From Aotearoamyces nothofagi (Eukaryota > Ascomycota > Leotiomycetes > Leotiales > Tympanidaceae): DNA of 64,000 nt. The notes under the pieces are model-generated. The model ran no database searches, had not been told where the DNA came from, and saw only the letters and a program-made list of their open reading frames with translations. Below, piece after piece: positions 1 through 10,343 of this stretch (position 1 is the first letter of the stretch; each line of letters starts with the position of its first letter). The stretch spans positions 124,001 to 188,000 of the forward strand of contig JADDTR010000025.1 in NCBI GenBank assembly GCA_015345905.1. Reading direction: 5' to 3'. The position numbers and the translations under genes are program-made.

Positions 1-543
1 TCAGATGCAAAGCCTTGATTGGTATTGGAATGAGAACCATTGGTATTGGATGCTATATCCTGCAACACGTTACCTTGGCTTTGCGTATCTCGGCTGTTGA
101 AATTGAAGATATCCAGGCCATCAGGACTGTCAAAAGAGGAATGCATCGGGAAAGAATCTGAATCCCAATCTATGGCCATAATATCAAAGCCCTGCTGATG
201 GTTATGGGAGAACTCATTTCCAGGTTCAGTCCCTACACCTCGTCAAACCAAAACCTTGAAACTAGACCTCCGCGAACTTACCATCAGGCACGTGACCAAA
301 CTGAGAAATTGGCAATCTGTCATGTAGATTCCCAAAAGTAGTACTTCCATTCAAATACAGCGCTTCTTCGGTCATATCTCCGTCCAGGTTTACCTGAGAA
401 CCACGCAACGACGTGCTGAAAACACATGAGACACGGGCCTTGAAGCATCGAGCACAGGTCTCGCCTCCCGGCCGCTTGATACACCGCAGCTTTTGGGAAT
501 GACACCGATCGCAAGCAGAGCGTTTTCGAGGCTGACCGGACAT
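1..543 (-). CDS. Zn(2)Cys(6) fungal transcription factor, N-terminal part (cut by window edge)
   Basis: Sequence-specific nuclear regulator; target genes unknown. The protein starts at 543 with a basic stretch followed by a binuclear zinc cluster with cysteines at residues 11, 14, 21, 30, 33 and 40, the pattern of the GAL4/AflR class. Exon 1 is 543-282, the intron is 281-233 (GTAAGT donor, TAG acceptor) and exon 2 runs from 232 to the window start, where it stays open in an Asn/Ser/Asp-rich stretch. The cluster at the extreme N-terminus and the acidic, low-complexity sequence after it are usual for the class. The C-terminal half lies outside the window, so the subfamily cannot be assigned. 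It is divergent from the DUF1770-like gene. Confidence 0.88.
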
Positions 544-971
544 GATGGCATCGAGTATATTTTCTGTACTGGGGCTTCAGGAACGGCTTCGTGCTCCTGA
601 CATGGCGTTGGAGATGAAACTAGGCTGCTGTCTTGCGTCTTTCCATCCCTCATATACAAGGCACGCACGATTCTACAGCTGTGACCCAAGCAAGGCCGAG
701 GGTCTGCTAGCAGAATTTGACAAGATGTCCACTTCGATACTCTTTATGCGATCCTATAAGTGTACCTGCCGTTCAGACAAGCCCTCTTTTGTAACCAAAG
801 TAGGCAAAACTGGAACTACAACCCAGTGAAGTCCAATCCTTATCAAATCTCCACGTGCTCGTGCGCAACCTCACAAATTCGGCAACCTCCGTCTCCACAG
901 CACCAAACTCTCATCATCCAAATACGTTTCCAGCGGCAGTGAACCTCACAACGCCCCCATCGCACCGCACA
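544..971. promoter_or_regulatory. Divergent intergenic region, zinc-cluster gene / DUF1770-like gene
   Basis: About 430 bp between two divergent start codons, presumably holding both promoters. No convincing ORF, repeat or core element was seen. The part next to the right-hand gene is C-rich, as is common in fungal 5' leaders. Confidence 0.4.
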
Positions 972-1652
972 ATGTCCTCCTCGATCGCTCTCCAGCTCGG
1001 CGAGACGCTTCAGACCGCATCGATCAACCCACACCCCTCCGTCGCCCACGACGTCAACCCCTCGACCTCTGCGTCGAAGAAAATCCCCGTCACAGTCTCC
1101 CACCACACCTCTGGCGGAGACGAGGCCGACGATTTCGAAGACGTCGGTTCTGACGAGGAGGAGGATGACGGCGAGATTCCATATGACGTGATCCGTCCGG
1201 TTCCTAGGAAACCAACATTGCCACCGCTGCCGGATTTGAGATTCGAGCAGAGCTATCTGCGTAGTATTTCGCGTGCTGAGTCGGGGTGGAGAGTTGCGTA
1301 TATCACTGTGAAGGATCAGGTATGCTCTCCCCATCTCCAACGAGCCTCCCCAATCCCAATTCGTGTCTTTTACCCTTCCACCATGTCTCCGGTCTGACGA
1401 TTCCTTAAGGTCTTCTTCCCTCTTCTCCAGGGCACGCTCTGGGCTCTCGCTCTCCACGGCTGGCGGTTCTGGAACCGCAGCGCGCAATTAAGCGGCTCGA
1501 GTGTGGGCGCAAGAGTCCGTAGATGGTGGTGGAGGACGAACAATTGGGGGATTGAGGTCAAGGACAAGGTGAAGGTGAAGCTGGCCAGCGAAAAGTTTGC
1601 GGAAAATCTGAGCGATTATTATCAGTACGAACAGGGTTCTGGCCTGGATTAG
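972..1652 (+). CDS. DUF1770-like fungal protein of unknown function
   Basis: Function unknown; resembles the fungus-specific DUF1770 family from memory of its conserved core. Exon 1 (972-1319) and exon 2 (1431-1652) are joined in phase 0 across an intron with a GTATGC donor and CCAG acceptor, giving 189 aa. The start at 972 is the Met that precedes the SSSIALQLGE stretch; an earlier in-frame ATG at 855 only adds unlike sequence. Visible parts: Ser/Thr-rich N-terminus, an acidic block (about residues 50-66), then Pro-rich sequence leading to an aromatic core with PLPDLRFEQSYL and, after the splice, LWALALHGWRFWNRS and a basic Trp-rich stretch. The hydrophobic Trp-rich part could be membrane-associated, but this is inference. 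Confidence 0.8.
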
Positions 1653-2046
1653 GTCTGCATTTTTACGATCATGAAGCTGAGAGAGAACAGGGCGTTTTGG
1701 AAGGGCACGGAATTTGCATATACAGATGGAGTTTGAGAGATTTTATGAGGGCGTTGGAGGGTTGGACCTTGACAAAGCAGCCTCAACAGTGAGAATTCCA
1801 TAAATCCGTTGAGATTCACATCGAATGCACGTGCGACCAATGGCTTTTGCTTTGAGCGAACGTTTTGTGACTATCAAACATTGAATTCCAATTACTTGAG
1901 ACAGTTACAGGTCCCGACGATCGGAATAAAACTACGAACCAAACATTAAAGCAGACATCCTTTGGACTCCCTAACCGGCAACCAATTCCTAGCCCAAAGA
2001 TAGGGCACATTGACCCTTTTCTCGAACGCAGCTACCATCATAGTAG

Positions 2047-4081
2047 TTAAATGTTCTTGTAACTCCAAATTCGTGCGCGCATATCTCCAGATCCAGTTGC
2101 AAATAAACCTCCCGGTGCTGGACTTGGCGCTACAGAAATGACAGAGTTCTTGTGGCCCTGAAGCATAAGTTGTGTGCTTCCCGTTCTTGGGTCCCAGAAT
2201 TGAACACCTCTATCCTTAGATCCGGACAAGACCCAGGCACCGTCAGGGGTCAGAGCAACGCTCAGGACGAAATCCTACGTTGGATTAGCAGTGAATGGTT
2301 GAAATGACCGACAAAATAGCTTACCTTGTGACCTTCAAAGGTCTTCATGCATCTTCCACCCTTTGGTCCAGTATTGGGGTGTCCACCTCTTGGAGCCATG
2401 AGCTCCCACATCTTGATGGTCTTGTCCAAACTTCCAGACACAAGATCCTTGCCATTAGGAGCGAAAGCAACAGAGTAGACAGAGTCCTTGTGTCCATCTG
2501 GACCCTCAAGACGCTCGACAAGGTATCCAGTAGAGATATCCCAAACTCGGACGCTCTTGTCAAGAGATCCAGCAGCAACATATCTGGTATCAGGAGAGAT
2601 TGCGACAGTGGTAACACCATCTTCAATACTCAAGGACATGATATGCTGTCCAGTCTCAATATCCCAGAGACGGACAGTACGATCACCACTTCCTGAAGCA
2701 ATAGTGCGGCCATCTTTAGCAAAATCAAGCGAGTAGATATCTTGCTCGTGTCCGGCAAATGTGTTTCTGATCTTGTTAGAAGCAATGTCCCAAACTCTGA
2801 TCAACTTGTCCTCAGCACCAGTGGCCAAGTATTTGCCATCCGGACTGAAGCAGACACTTCTGATGTAAAGATCTCCAACAGAGTCAACAGAGTCATCCTG
2901 GAGGACACAGACCTTCTGTCCTGTGACGACGTCGAAGATCTGGGCAGATCTATTACAACCAGTTGCGACGTATTTGCCGTCATGACTAAAGCGAACACAG
3001 CATACAACACTCTCGTGAGGTAGAGTGTGGAGTAGGTCAACGTCAAGCACACGTGGGACCTGAGGGTTGAAGATAGCGAACCAATCACTCTCCACCTTCT
3101 TCTGATGGGCTGGTAGGCGCTCTAGGTCCAGCTCCGCCAGCGCATTGCCTACGTTGGCGATGTGAGGGTTACGATGATCAGGCGTTGGGAGTCCTACTTG
3201 AGGGGAAGCTCTTGGGTCTGGATACGGAATATGCTGGCTGAGTTGGGGAGTCGCGGGTCCAGGGCCCCTGTTGTTAATACGCGGCTTAACGGGGCCCGGG
3301 GATGCTATAGGCTGCGGTGGTTGAGCACCATAACCATTTGGTGCTGCAGTTTGACCATATGCGCCACCCGCCTGTTGGAATGGAGGCTGAGATGGAGGTG
3401 GGCCTTGCTGAAGTCCTGGCGGTGGTTGTGGCATCTGGTGTTGGGGTGGCCCTTGCTGCTGGTCCTGCTGGGTAGGCTGCGGGGGGAGGCCTTGTTGACC
3501 ACCTTGGCCGGCCATTATTCCCCCGAACAAGTTGCTTGGGCCGTGACCAATAGATGGAGGTGGTGCTTGAGCTGGGCCAGCATGTTGAGGTGGCCCTCCA
3601 ATGCGCGGCGCAGAAGGCGCGCCACCCCTGGCCTCAAGCTCCCGGTGTAGGCGCGAAATCTCGTCGTCATATCTAATGGGACAGAGTCAGCACTGGTATC
3701 CAAGCAGATACACCAACTATATTGCAAAGCTTTTCTTTTGACTTACTTTTGTTTCAAGGCCATGTGAGTCTGTTCCATCTGGAAGACCTTTTCTCGGACC
3801 ATCTGCATTTCTGCCAGCTGTGCTGCAACTGTTGAAGAATAATTAGCATTCTGTCTTCTCATCCAAGCGTAAGATTGGGGCCGGAAAGAACTGAAAGCGT
3901 GCAACTTGTAGGCCCGGGATATGCTCTAGAAGCCAGCATTCGACTACTTACTAGAATGCTCATATTCTCCACTTGCTCGCGCCTGAGTTTCGAACTCTGC
4001 ACGTATGCCATCTAACAATTCATTCAGGCGAGGGTTTCCAGGTGCAGGACCCATGCCGCGGTGAGCGTTGTACATTGACAT
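2047..4081 (-). CDS. rcoA: Transcriptional co-repressor RcoA/Tup1 (WD40)
   Basis: Global co-repressor that acts with Ssn6/CyC8 to repress genes through recruited DNA-binding proteins. Four exons: 4081-3952, 3828-3747, 3672-2325 and 2274-2047, giving 595 aa, close to N. crassa RCO-1. The N-terminus ([16 protein letters not shown], then [16 protein letters not shown]) and the following helical stretch through residue about 90 match the Tup1 tetramerisation domain that binds Ssn6. A Gln/Pro/Gly-rich linker spans about 95-240. Seven WD40 repeats follow from about 285 to the end, with repeated GH..SV and VRVWD-type motifs. All splice junctions keep frame. Upstream lies an unusually long (4.4 kb) repeat-rich region shared with erg3. 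Identification is secure. Confidence 0.96.
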
Positions 4082-4760
4082 TGCCACGTAGATTGATGAA
4101 TCTTTTGGATCGTGGGGTTTGCGCTAGAAATAGTTTGATCAACCGAAAGGGCCCTTCGCGATCACCTGTAGCAAGCTAGAACGTCTGACGGCTCAGAGCT
4201 TGGCGTGCAAATTTACTGATGACGAAAGCCTCGTCGTGGGAGAGGAAGGATGATGTATCGTGATGCTGAAGCAATTTCAGGGGCATCAGAGAAGCCTGCA
4301 GTTGGAGCACAGGCAGTCGTGCGCCAGGTAGGGCTGCGCAGGTTCAGGGCAGGCGCTCGCGGCTGAGATGGGTTGGAGCTGGTGGTATGGTCAACAGCAG
4401 AGTGCGACTGGATGGCAGCTGCAATCTTGCGTTGATGAGTGTGTGGTGATCAGAGGGCGACGTTGATGAAGAAAAGAGGCGGGAAGAGGAGAAAGAGGCG
4501 GCTGAGATGGACAGCGATGGGGCTCGGCTTGGCTTGGTCTGGCTTGGCTGGCTTTACCGCTGTGCCCGCTGCGTTCGCTCGCTCCGCAACACGACTTTCG
4601 CTTGAGCGCAACTCCCCTAATCCACGGACCCACCGAGGCGTCAGGGTACTGGTAGACGCCTGCGCAGGCTAAGGCCCAGACAGGCAAGAGGGGAGGCCGA
4701 GACGGCTTAGCGAGCGGCCAGTTTGTCCCCAGGCGGCTCACAAGCACGGCCGGCCTTCCC

Positions 4761-4964
4761 AGGCGCTCCCAGGCTCTCCCAGGCGCTCCCAGGCGCTCCC
4801 AGGCCCGCACAGGCTGTGACTTGCAGGCTCTGGCAGCCCCTCGCGGGCGGCGACAGGCCTCCCGCAGCGCTCCTACAGGCCTCCTACAGGCCTCCCACAG
4901 GCCTCCCACAGGCTGTACCGTGCTGTACTACAGCGTACTACAGCGTATTACAGCGTGCTACAGC
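4761..4964. repeat. Three adjacent minisatellites (10, 11 and 10 bp units)
   Basis: Four copies of AGGCGCTCCC-type units (4761-4800), four of TCCTACAGGCC-type units (4871-4914) and four of GTACTACAGC-type units (4925-4964). The units are unrelated in sequence, so they arose independently, yet they sit within 200 bp in the rcoA upstream region. Confidence 0.9.
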
Positions 4965-7092
4965 ACACCGGCCAGTGCCAGCCTGCCGGGGGGCTAAGGC
5001 CCGAGCCAGCGAGCCAGCTTCAGGCCCCCCTGCGGGAAGTGTGTGGAAGGCCCGTAGAGCGTGCACGCCTGCGCTGCAGCCCCTCGTCACATCCCAGGCC
5101 GCGCTCTCCATTGATGCTGGGCGCGGAATCGATGGCAATCCAGTGCAGAGCCATCCGCCAGATGTCGCTCTTTGAGACTCCTGCACCGAGCAGTGGCAAG
5201 CGAGCGGCGCGTAGTAGTCCTTGCGTACGGCCAAGCAGCCAGGGAGCCAAGCAGGGAGCCAAGCAGATACACTGCGTGCACAGCAAGCCGTGAGTCTGTA
5301 GCTGCAGTGGCACTTTGGTGTACATATTTACAAGGCAAGGCAACGGAGCAGAGATCCACTGGCCCCCGCCCCGGACTTTTCGGGACCTGTCGCTACGCAT
5401 GATGTAGTCCGTGCACGGCCGAAACGAGGGTCGATGGCTATTGGCTATTGGCTGCTGGCTCTCGGCCTCCATTCTCCGCGCGCACCTTTTATTTTCCCTT
5501 CGCGACATTCCCTAATGCTGTCCTGGCGGGAGCAGTTTCACGGCCCGAGCGACGGCCGGTCTACGGCACACCACGTGATTGCGTGCATGGGCATGCAGGG
5601 TGTGTGCTGTACGCTACTGCTGGCCAGAAGTCACGTTACTTATCCGTGGCTGCCTTAGCTGCCTGACTTGACTTGCCAGCAATCCATGATCATGTGCAAT
5701 TAATAGAATCGAGCTGCAGGTCCTGGCTGTGCCTGTGTCCCGTGACTTTCCTTCGGCTACAGGACTTTTGTTTGGCATCTTACAATTGGCGTCTCGACTC
5801 CCGTCTGGTCCCTGATGCTCAGTGCCCTGCTTACCGCACCGAGATGATATATCCTGATGCCGCCCTTGGCATCCCACTTCCAAAACCCTATCATGTTGGG
5901 GCAGATGGGTGTTGTGCGCAGTACCTGGTAAATCCCACGTGGTGCTTTCAGACTTTCAAGAAGAGAAACGTTGTCTTGGGTCACGTAATAGCGACATGTA
6001 TATCTACGGCTGCGAGGCAAGGGGCGTCGCCGCATTTCGCAACGAACTCTATATACGTATGTATATGAAATCTGCAGACGGGTGCAATCTGCTCGGAGTT
6101 ATTTGAGCCACGATGCTATTCCGAAAAAAAAAGACAAGTCCGGGTAGCTTCGAGGTTGAAAACACCGATCACAGTTCTTCTGCTCGTGGTCTCGAGACTA
6201 AACACGATGCTTCAGGGGCGAGAGGCGAGGGGCGAGGGCAAACGGTGATCGCTTTTACATACAGTCCGAGCGTGCCACATTCTTCTATGCGTAGGGAGTA
6301 GAAACGGCATCAGATGATCTACCGTAGAAGCAAAGCAGGAAACATCGGTTGTGCCCTTCTGTGGTTGTTTGCTTGTTGTGCTTACCTATACAATCGTCAT
6401 GTCTGGTGTCTGCATCATCGTGGGGTTCCTAGACGGCTTCTACGGAGGCTTCTTAGAAGCCCTAGAAGCAGCCTTTCTGCGATCTATTGCTGTCTCTCGT
6501 CCTGAACGAACCATCGTGACAGCAGAAGTCATCCGTTGCGGCAGCTGCGAGGGCAACCTCGCCATTTATCGATTGACTTTTCGACGGTAGATGCCTCAGG
6601 AGCCGGGACCGAACGAGATGTTTCGAAGAAGTGTGGTGATTCCGTGATGCCTTAGCTCGCCGGAAGGGACAGTTGCCGGTGCTAGCCAGATGGGCGAGGG
6701 GAAATCACACCACAATTCCATCACTGCTTGGGCAACGGATGGAAGGGCCGGGGGAGGGAAAGGGGGAGGAGGGAGAAGGGATGAGATGGATGGAGATGGG
6801 ATGGAGATGGGATGGGATGGTGGACTTGGCCGCAGCAGACAGGTGCTGAGGTGGGAGATAATGCCGTGCCTTCACTTCATCTGGTCTTGGCCTTGGCTGA
6901 CGCGGGCTGGGGGACTCGCTCGGCTAGTGGCCCGAGAGAACAACATTGGGACGGAGGCAGACGGATGGATGCTACGGCGCGATCTATATCTACACCGGGA
7001 CGGACAGTATACAGAATGATGTAGTGTATGCGCATGTGTAGATACGCGTAGTGCTTATGTGTGTAGGAGATGTCTGCAGATACTGTACACAG

Positions 7093-7148
7093 CCAGCTCT
7101 CCAGCTCTCCAGCTCTCCAGCTCTCCAGCTCTCCAGCTCTCCAGCTCT
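7093..7148. repeat. Perfect 8-bp tandem repeat CCAGCTCT x7
   Basis: Seven exact consecutive copies. Because 8 is not a multiple of 3, the array is open in several frames and creates spurious Ser/Leu/Pro and Glu/Leu/Trp ORFs on both strands. Confidence 0.95.
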
Positions 7149-7362
7149 CCAGCCAGCACAGCAGAGCACAGCAGAGCGCAGCAGAGCACACACAGCACAG
7201 CGTGCTCAGCACCACGGCAGATGGAATCCCCGGGTTTGCCTGCAACTATTCGCGAGATCCGATCGCGGCAGATCGAGCTGGGCTATGTACTGTAAGCAGC
7301 CTCTGTGGATGCCTGGCGCAGATGTGAAGCTGTCAGGCAGCCACCAGCTGCAGCCACCAGCT

Positions 7363-7398
7363 GCAGCCAAGGCAGCCAAGGCAGCCAAGGCAGCCAAG
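7363..7398. repeat. 9-bp tandem repeat GCAGCCAAG x4
   Basis: Four exact copies, preceded by two near copies of a CAGCCACCAGCTG unit. Directly upstream of the long AGTAGC-type array. Confidence 0.92.
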
Positions 7399-7412
7399 GC
7401 ACGGCCCAGTAG

Positions 7413-7680
7413 CAGAAGAGTAGCAGTAGCAGAACAGTATAGTAGCAGTACAATATAGTAGAAGTATAGGAGTAGAAGAGTACAGCATTAGCATAGTAGT
7501 AGTAGCAGTAGCAGCACAGTAGCAGCACAGTATAGTAGAAGTATAGTATAGTATAGTAGAGGTACAGTAGCAGCACAGTATAGTGGCAGTACAGTACAGT
7601 AGAAGTACAGTAGCAGTACAGTAGCAGCAGCAGTACAGTATAGTAGAAGTATAGTAGCAGAACAGTACAGTACCGACACC
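7413..7680. repeat. Degenerate AGTAGCAG / AGTATAGT / AGTACAGT array
   Basis: About 270 bp built from interspersed AGTAGC, AGTATAGT and AGTACAGT units, with very few pyrimidine runs on the + strand. The opposite strand is open in all frames and reads as Tyr/Leu/Cys/Thr-rich protein, which I treat as an artefact. Many copies contain TACAGTA. Confidence 0.9.
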
Positions 7681-7900
7681 GCAGCTGTGAAGCAATGAAG
7701 CAAAGCAAAACACTCTCGCTCACGCAACCAACCTCAGCCCCCATTCTCAGGCATCACCCCTCGCCCATCCTCAGGCACCCGCCCAGGCACTCAGGTACGC
7801 CGGATACAGCCGGCACACAGCAGGAGCCCCTGCTGCACGCTCGCCCGCCGTGCTGGCCGCCCGGGCCGTGAGCCCTCCGTGAGCCCTCCGTGAGCTGCCC

Positions 7901-8100
7901 ACTCACGCCCACTCACGCCCACTCACGCCCACGGCCTGCGATGCGCCCATCAATTTCGTTTTCGTGTTCGGTATGGGATGGGGCCTCGCGTGCCCGCCCG
8001 CCCGCAAATCACCGCCCAGCATCGCGCAGCACCCGCGGCCCTCACTGGGAATGTTCACGAGGTGTTCTGCTCTGCCCTGCTCTGCCCTGCTCTGCCCTGC
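7901..8100. repeat. Two 10-bp minisatellites (ACTCACGCCC x3, TCTGCCCTGC x3)
   Basis: Exact triplications at 7901-7930 and 8071-8100 in the C-rich region upstream of erg3. They may lie in the erg3 promoter or leader. Confidence 0.9.
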
Positions 8101-8320
8101 CCACCCGCTGCCTTCCCACGTACCACCTGCACCACCCGGCACCACTCCATCCCCTCCCACCGCTCCGCCCCTGCTGCTAAACCCCCTAACCACCCCCCTA
8201 ACTCCCTGCTAACCGCTTCCTGCTCCCCGTCTCTCGTTACTTATCAATTCCATCTCTGCCTCTTCCTCCTTCCCTGCTTCCCATCCTCTCGTCCCCTATC
8301 CGCCACCGCCGTCCTCCCGC

Positions 8321-8327
8321 TATATAA
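8321..8327 (+). promoter_or_regulatory. Probable TATA box of erg3
   Basis: TATATAA, 133 nt before the erg3 start codon, in an otherwise C-rich stretch. The spacing and isolation fit a core promoter element; the transcription start is not known. Confidence 0.5.
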
Positions 8328-8459
8328 CCACCGCTGCCAGCCCACCTCCACTCCCCAACCCATTCAATTGGAGTCTGGCCTCCCTGGTTGATCAACAGCT
8401 CCCTCGGATCTTTGGGATCCCTCTCTATCAGACGCCGCTTTTACGCCGCACCCGCCACC

Positions 8460-9591
8460 ATGGATATCGTCCTCGAAATTGTCGATACCTATCTTCTCGA
8501 CTATGCATACGCAGCACTGCTTCCTGCGCGGCCTGCACCTTACGATCTTTTGAAGAATGGGCCCGGCAATGCCACGCTCGCCCGCGCCGCAGCTTCGACC
8601 TGGCAGTACCAGCCTGCAAGCAAATATCTCACTCTCCCGCCGACAGACGCTGCCTACCTGAGCTCGTGGCAGAGAGATAATATCTTCCGCCAGTTCATTT
8701 CCTTGTTTCTCATCACATGGTACGTACTCTCTCTCCCTCCCCGTCAATGCTGCACACTGCACACTGCGCAATGGCTGACCGACTTGTTGCAGGGTCTTCG
8801 GCCTGCTTCTATACTATGTCGTTGCATCTCTCTCCTTCTACTTCGTCTTCGACAAAAACACCTACAAGCATCCGAAATTCCTCAAAAACCAAGTCCGGAT
8901 GGAGATGAAACAAGCCAATGAGGCAATGCCAGTAATGTCACTCCTGACCGCATTCTGCTTCGTCTTGGAAGTCCGCGGTCATTCTAAGCTCTATGACGCG
9001 ACCGAGGACGGCCCTGGTGTCTGGTACAACTGGCTACAATTCCCTGCCTTCTTGATGTTCACCGATTTCTGGATCTATCTCATCCATCGTTGGCTACACG
9101 TTCCTTCCGTCTACAAGCTTCTCCACAAGCCTCATCACAAGTGGATCATGCCGACCCCTTACGCATCAATTGCCTTCCATCCAGTTGACGGATTCATCCA
9201 GTCCCTGCCATACCACGTCTACCCATTCCTGTTCCCATTGCAGAAATTCGCCTACATTGGCCTGTTTGCATTCGTCAACTTATGGACCATCTTTATCCAC
9301 GATGGCGAGTATGCGCACAACAGTCCCATCATCAACGGCGCAGCCTGCCACACCATGCATCACTTGTACTTCAATTACAACTATGGGCAGTATACAACAT
9401 TATGGGATCGCCTTGGCGGCAGCTACCGGAAGCCAAACGAAGAGCTGTTCAGACGCGAGAGCAAGATGGGCAAGAAAGAATGGGAGAGACAGGTGGCCGA
9501 GATGGAGTCAATCGTCAAGGTGGTTGAAGGTGAGGACGACAGGACCTACGGCGCAGAGGAGGTGAAAGTCAGCGTCAAGAAAGACTTGTAG
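8460..9591 (+). CDS. erg3: Sterol C-5 desaturase (ERG3)
   Basis: Introduces the C5-C6 double bond into episterol-type sterols in ergosterol synthesis, in the endoplasmic reticulum membrane. Exons 8460-8719 and 8793-9591 join in phase 2 and give 352 aa. The fatty acid hydroxylase superfamily di-iron histidine boxes are intact: HRWLH (H185, H189), HKPHH (198, 201, 202) and HTMHH (273, 276, 277). Hydrophobic segments flank them (about 80-110, 135-150, 170-185 and 230-250). The C-terminus is charged and cytosolic in type. A TATA box and the rcoA-shared upstream region lie before it. Fungi often carry two or three ERG3 paralogs; which one this is cannot be told from one window. Confidence 0.95.
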
Positions 9592-10343
9592 ATTTCGAGT
9601 GGGGCTTAGTGGGATCATTGTATGTGAAGCCATCCCGATTGAGCGAGGCGGGAGTTGGCTCGAGAAACGAGATTGTATTTTAGGTGAGGTGTTGATGGAT
9701 CTACTGATTAGTGCCTCACGCATGCATAGGCTGGCGTTTGGGGATTTGTTTCGGTAAAGATCCGTCGCCATCTTGGCTTTCTGGTCCGCTTTATATCTCG
9801 CTTGCTTTCTGTCCCTATAGAAAAAGAATAGTCCATTTAATAATGCGAGATGATCATCTTGTCCTCGGACCCCCTTTTATGGCTCACGTGCGCGTCAATT
9901 CCATCTATTTAGGATGCCTTGGGGTTGAAACAACCTTAACCTATCCGCAAACTTTGAATATGTAAGAAGTCCTTGTTACTTAATTGAGCGTGGACATTCG
10001 AATGTACCAACACCAGTGGGCTAGTTTTGGTAAGCAGAACAGGCGACGCGGGATGAACCGAACGTGAAGTTAAGGTATCGGAATATACGCTCATCAGATA
10101 CCATATGTAAAGGGTATTTCATTAAATTGTCGTATCTGCCACCACGTATCAGACAAAAATTATGCCCACCCCATGCAACATTACCGATGCCGACCTCCCA
10201 ATTACCGTTTCTTCCAAGCCATATCGACAAGAAAACTACATATATTCCTACTCCCGTCTCGCAGAACCCCTGCTCTTCAATCCAAATGTAGGATCCTGAC
10301 GTGCTCACAACATTCCCAACGACTGAACATGTCCTAGGACATC
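9592..10343. other. Convergent 3' intergenic region, erg3 / chitin deacetylase
   Basis: About 750 bp between two stop codons, presumably both 3' UTRs and terminators. No supported ORF, repeat or RNA gene was seen. Confidence 0.4.

Larger units (their letters stand above)
4082..8459. promoter_or_regulatory. 4.4-kb repeat-rich divergent intergenic region between rcoA and erg3
   Basis: No supported gene. ORFs here are Pro/Arg/Ala/Ser-rich or are translations of tandem repeats in several frames. The region holds at least eight short tandem arrays (listed separately where clear), a GC-rich left half and a C-rich leader next to erg3. It probably contains the rcoA and erg3 promoters and leaders; the length is exceptional for this gene-dense window. 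A non-coding transcript cannot be excluded. Confidence 0.5.

Noticed and set aside
843-1487. Minus-strand ORF of 214 codons opposite the DUF1770-like gene
   Set aside because: Antisense to a spliced gene with family likeness; composition is the reverse of a coding strand and no domain is seen.
4391-5508. Several Pro/Arg/Ala-rich ORFs on both strands upstream of rcoA
   Set aside because: They arise from GC-rich minisatellites and are open in several frames at once.
7283-7744. Minus-strand ORF rich in Tyr, Leu, Cys and Thr
   Set aside because: It is a translation of the degenerate AGTAGC/AGTACAGT array; neighbouring frames are open too and no domain is present.
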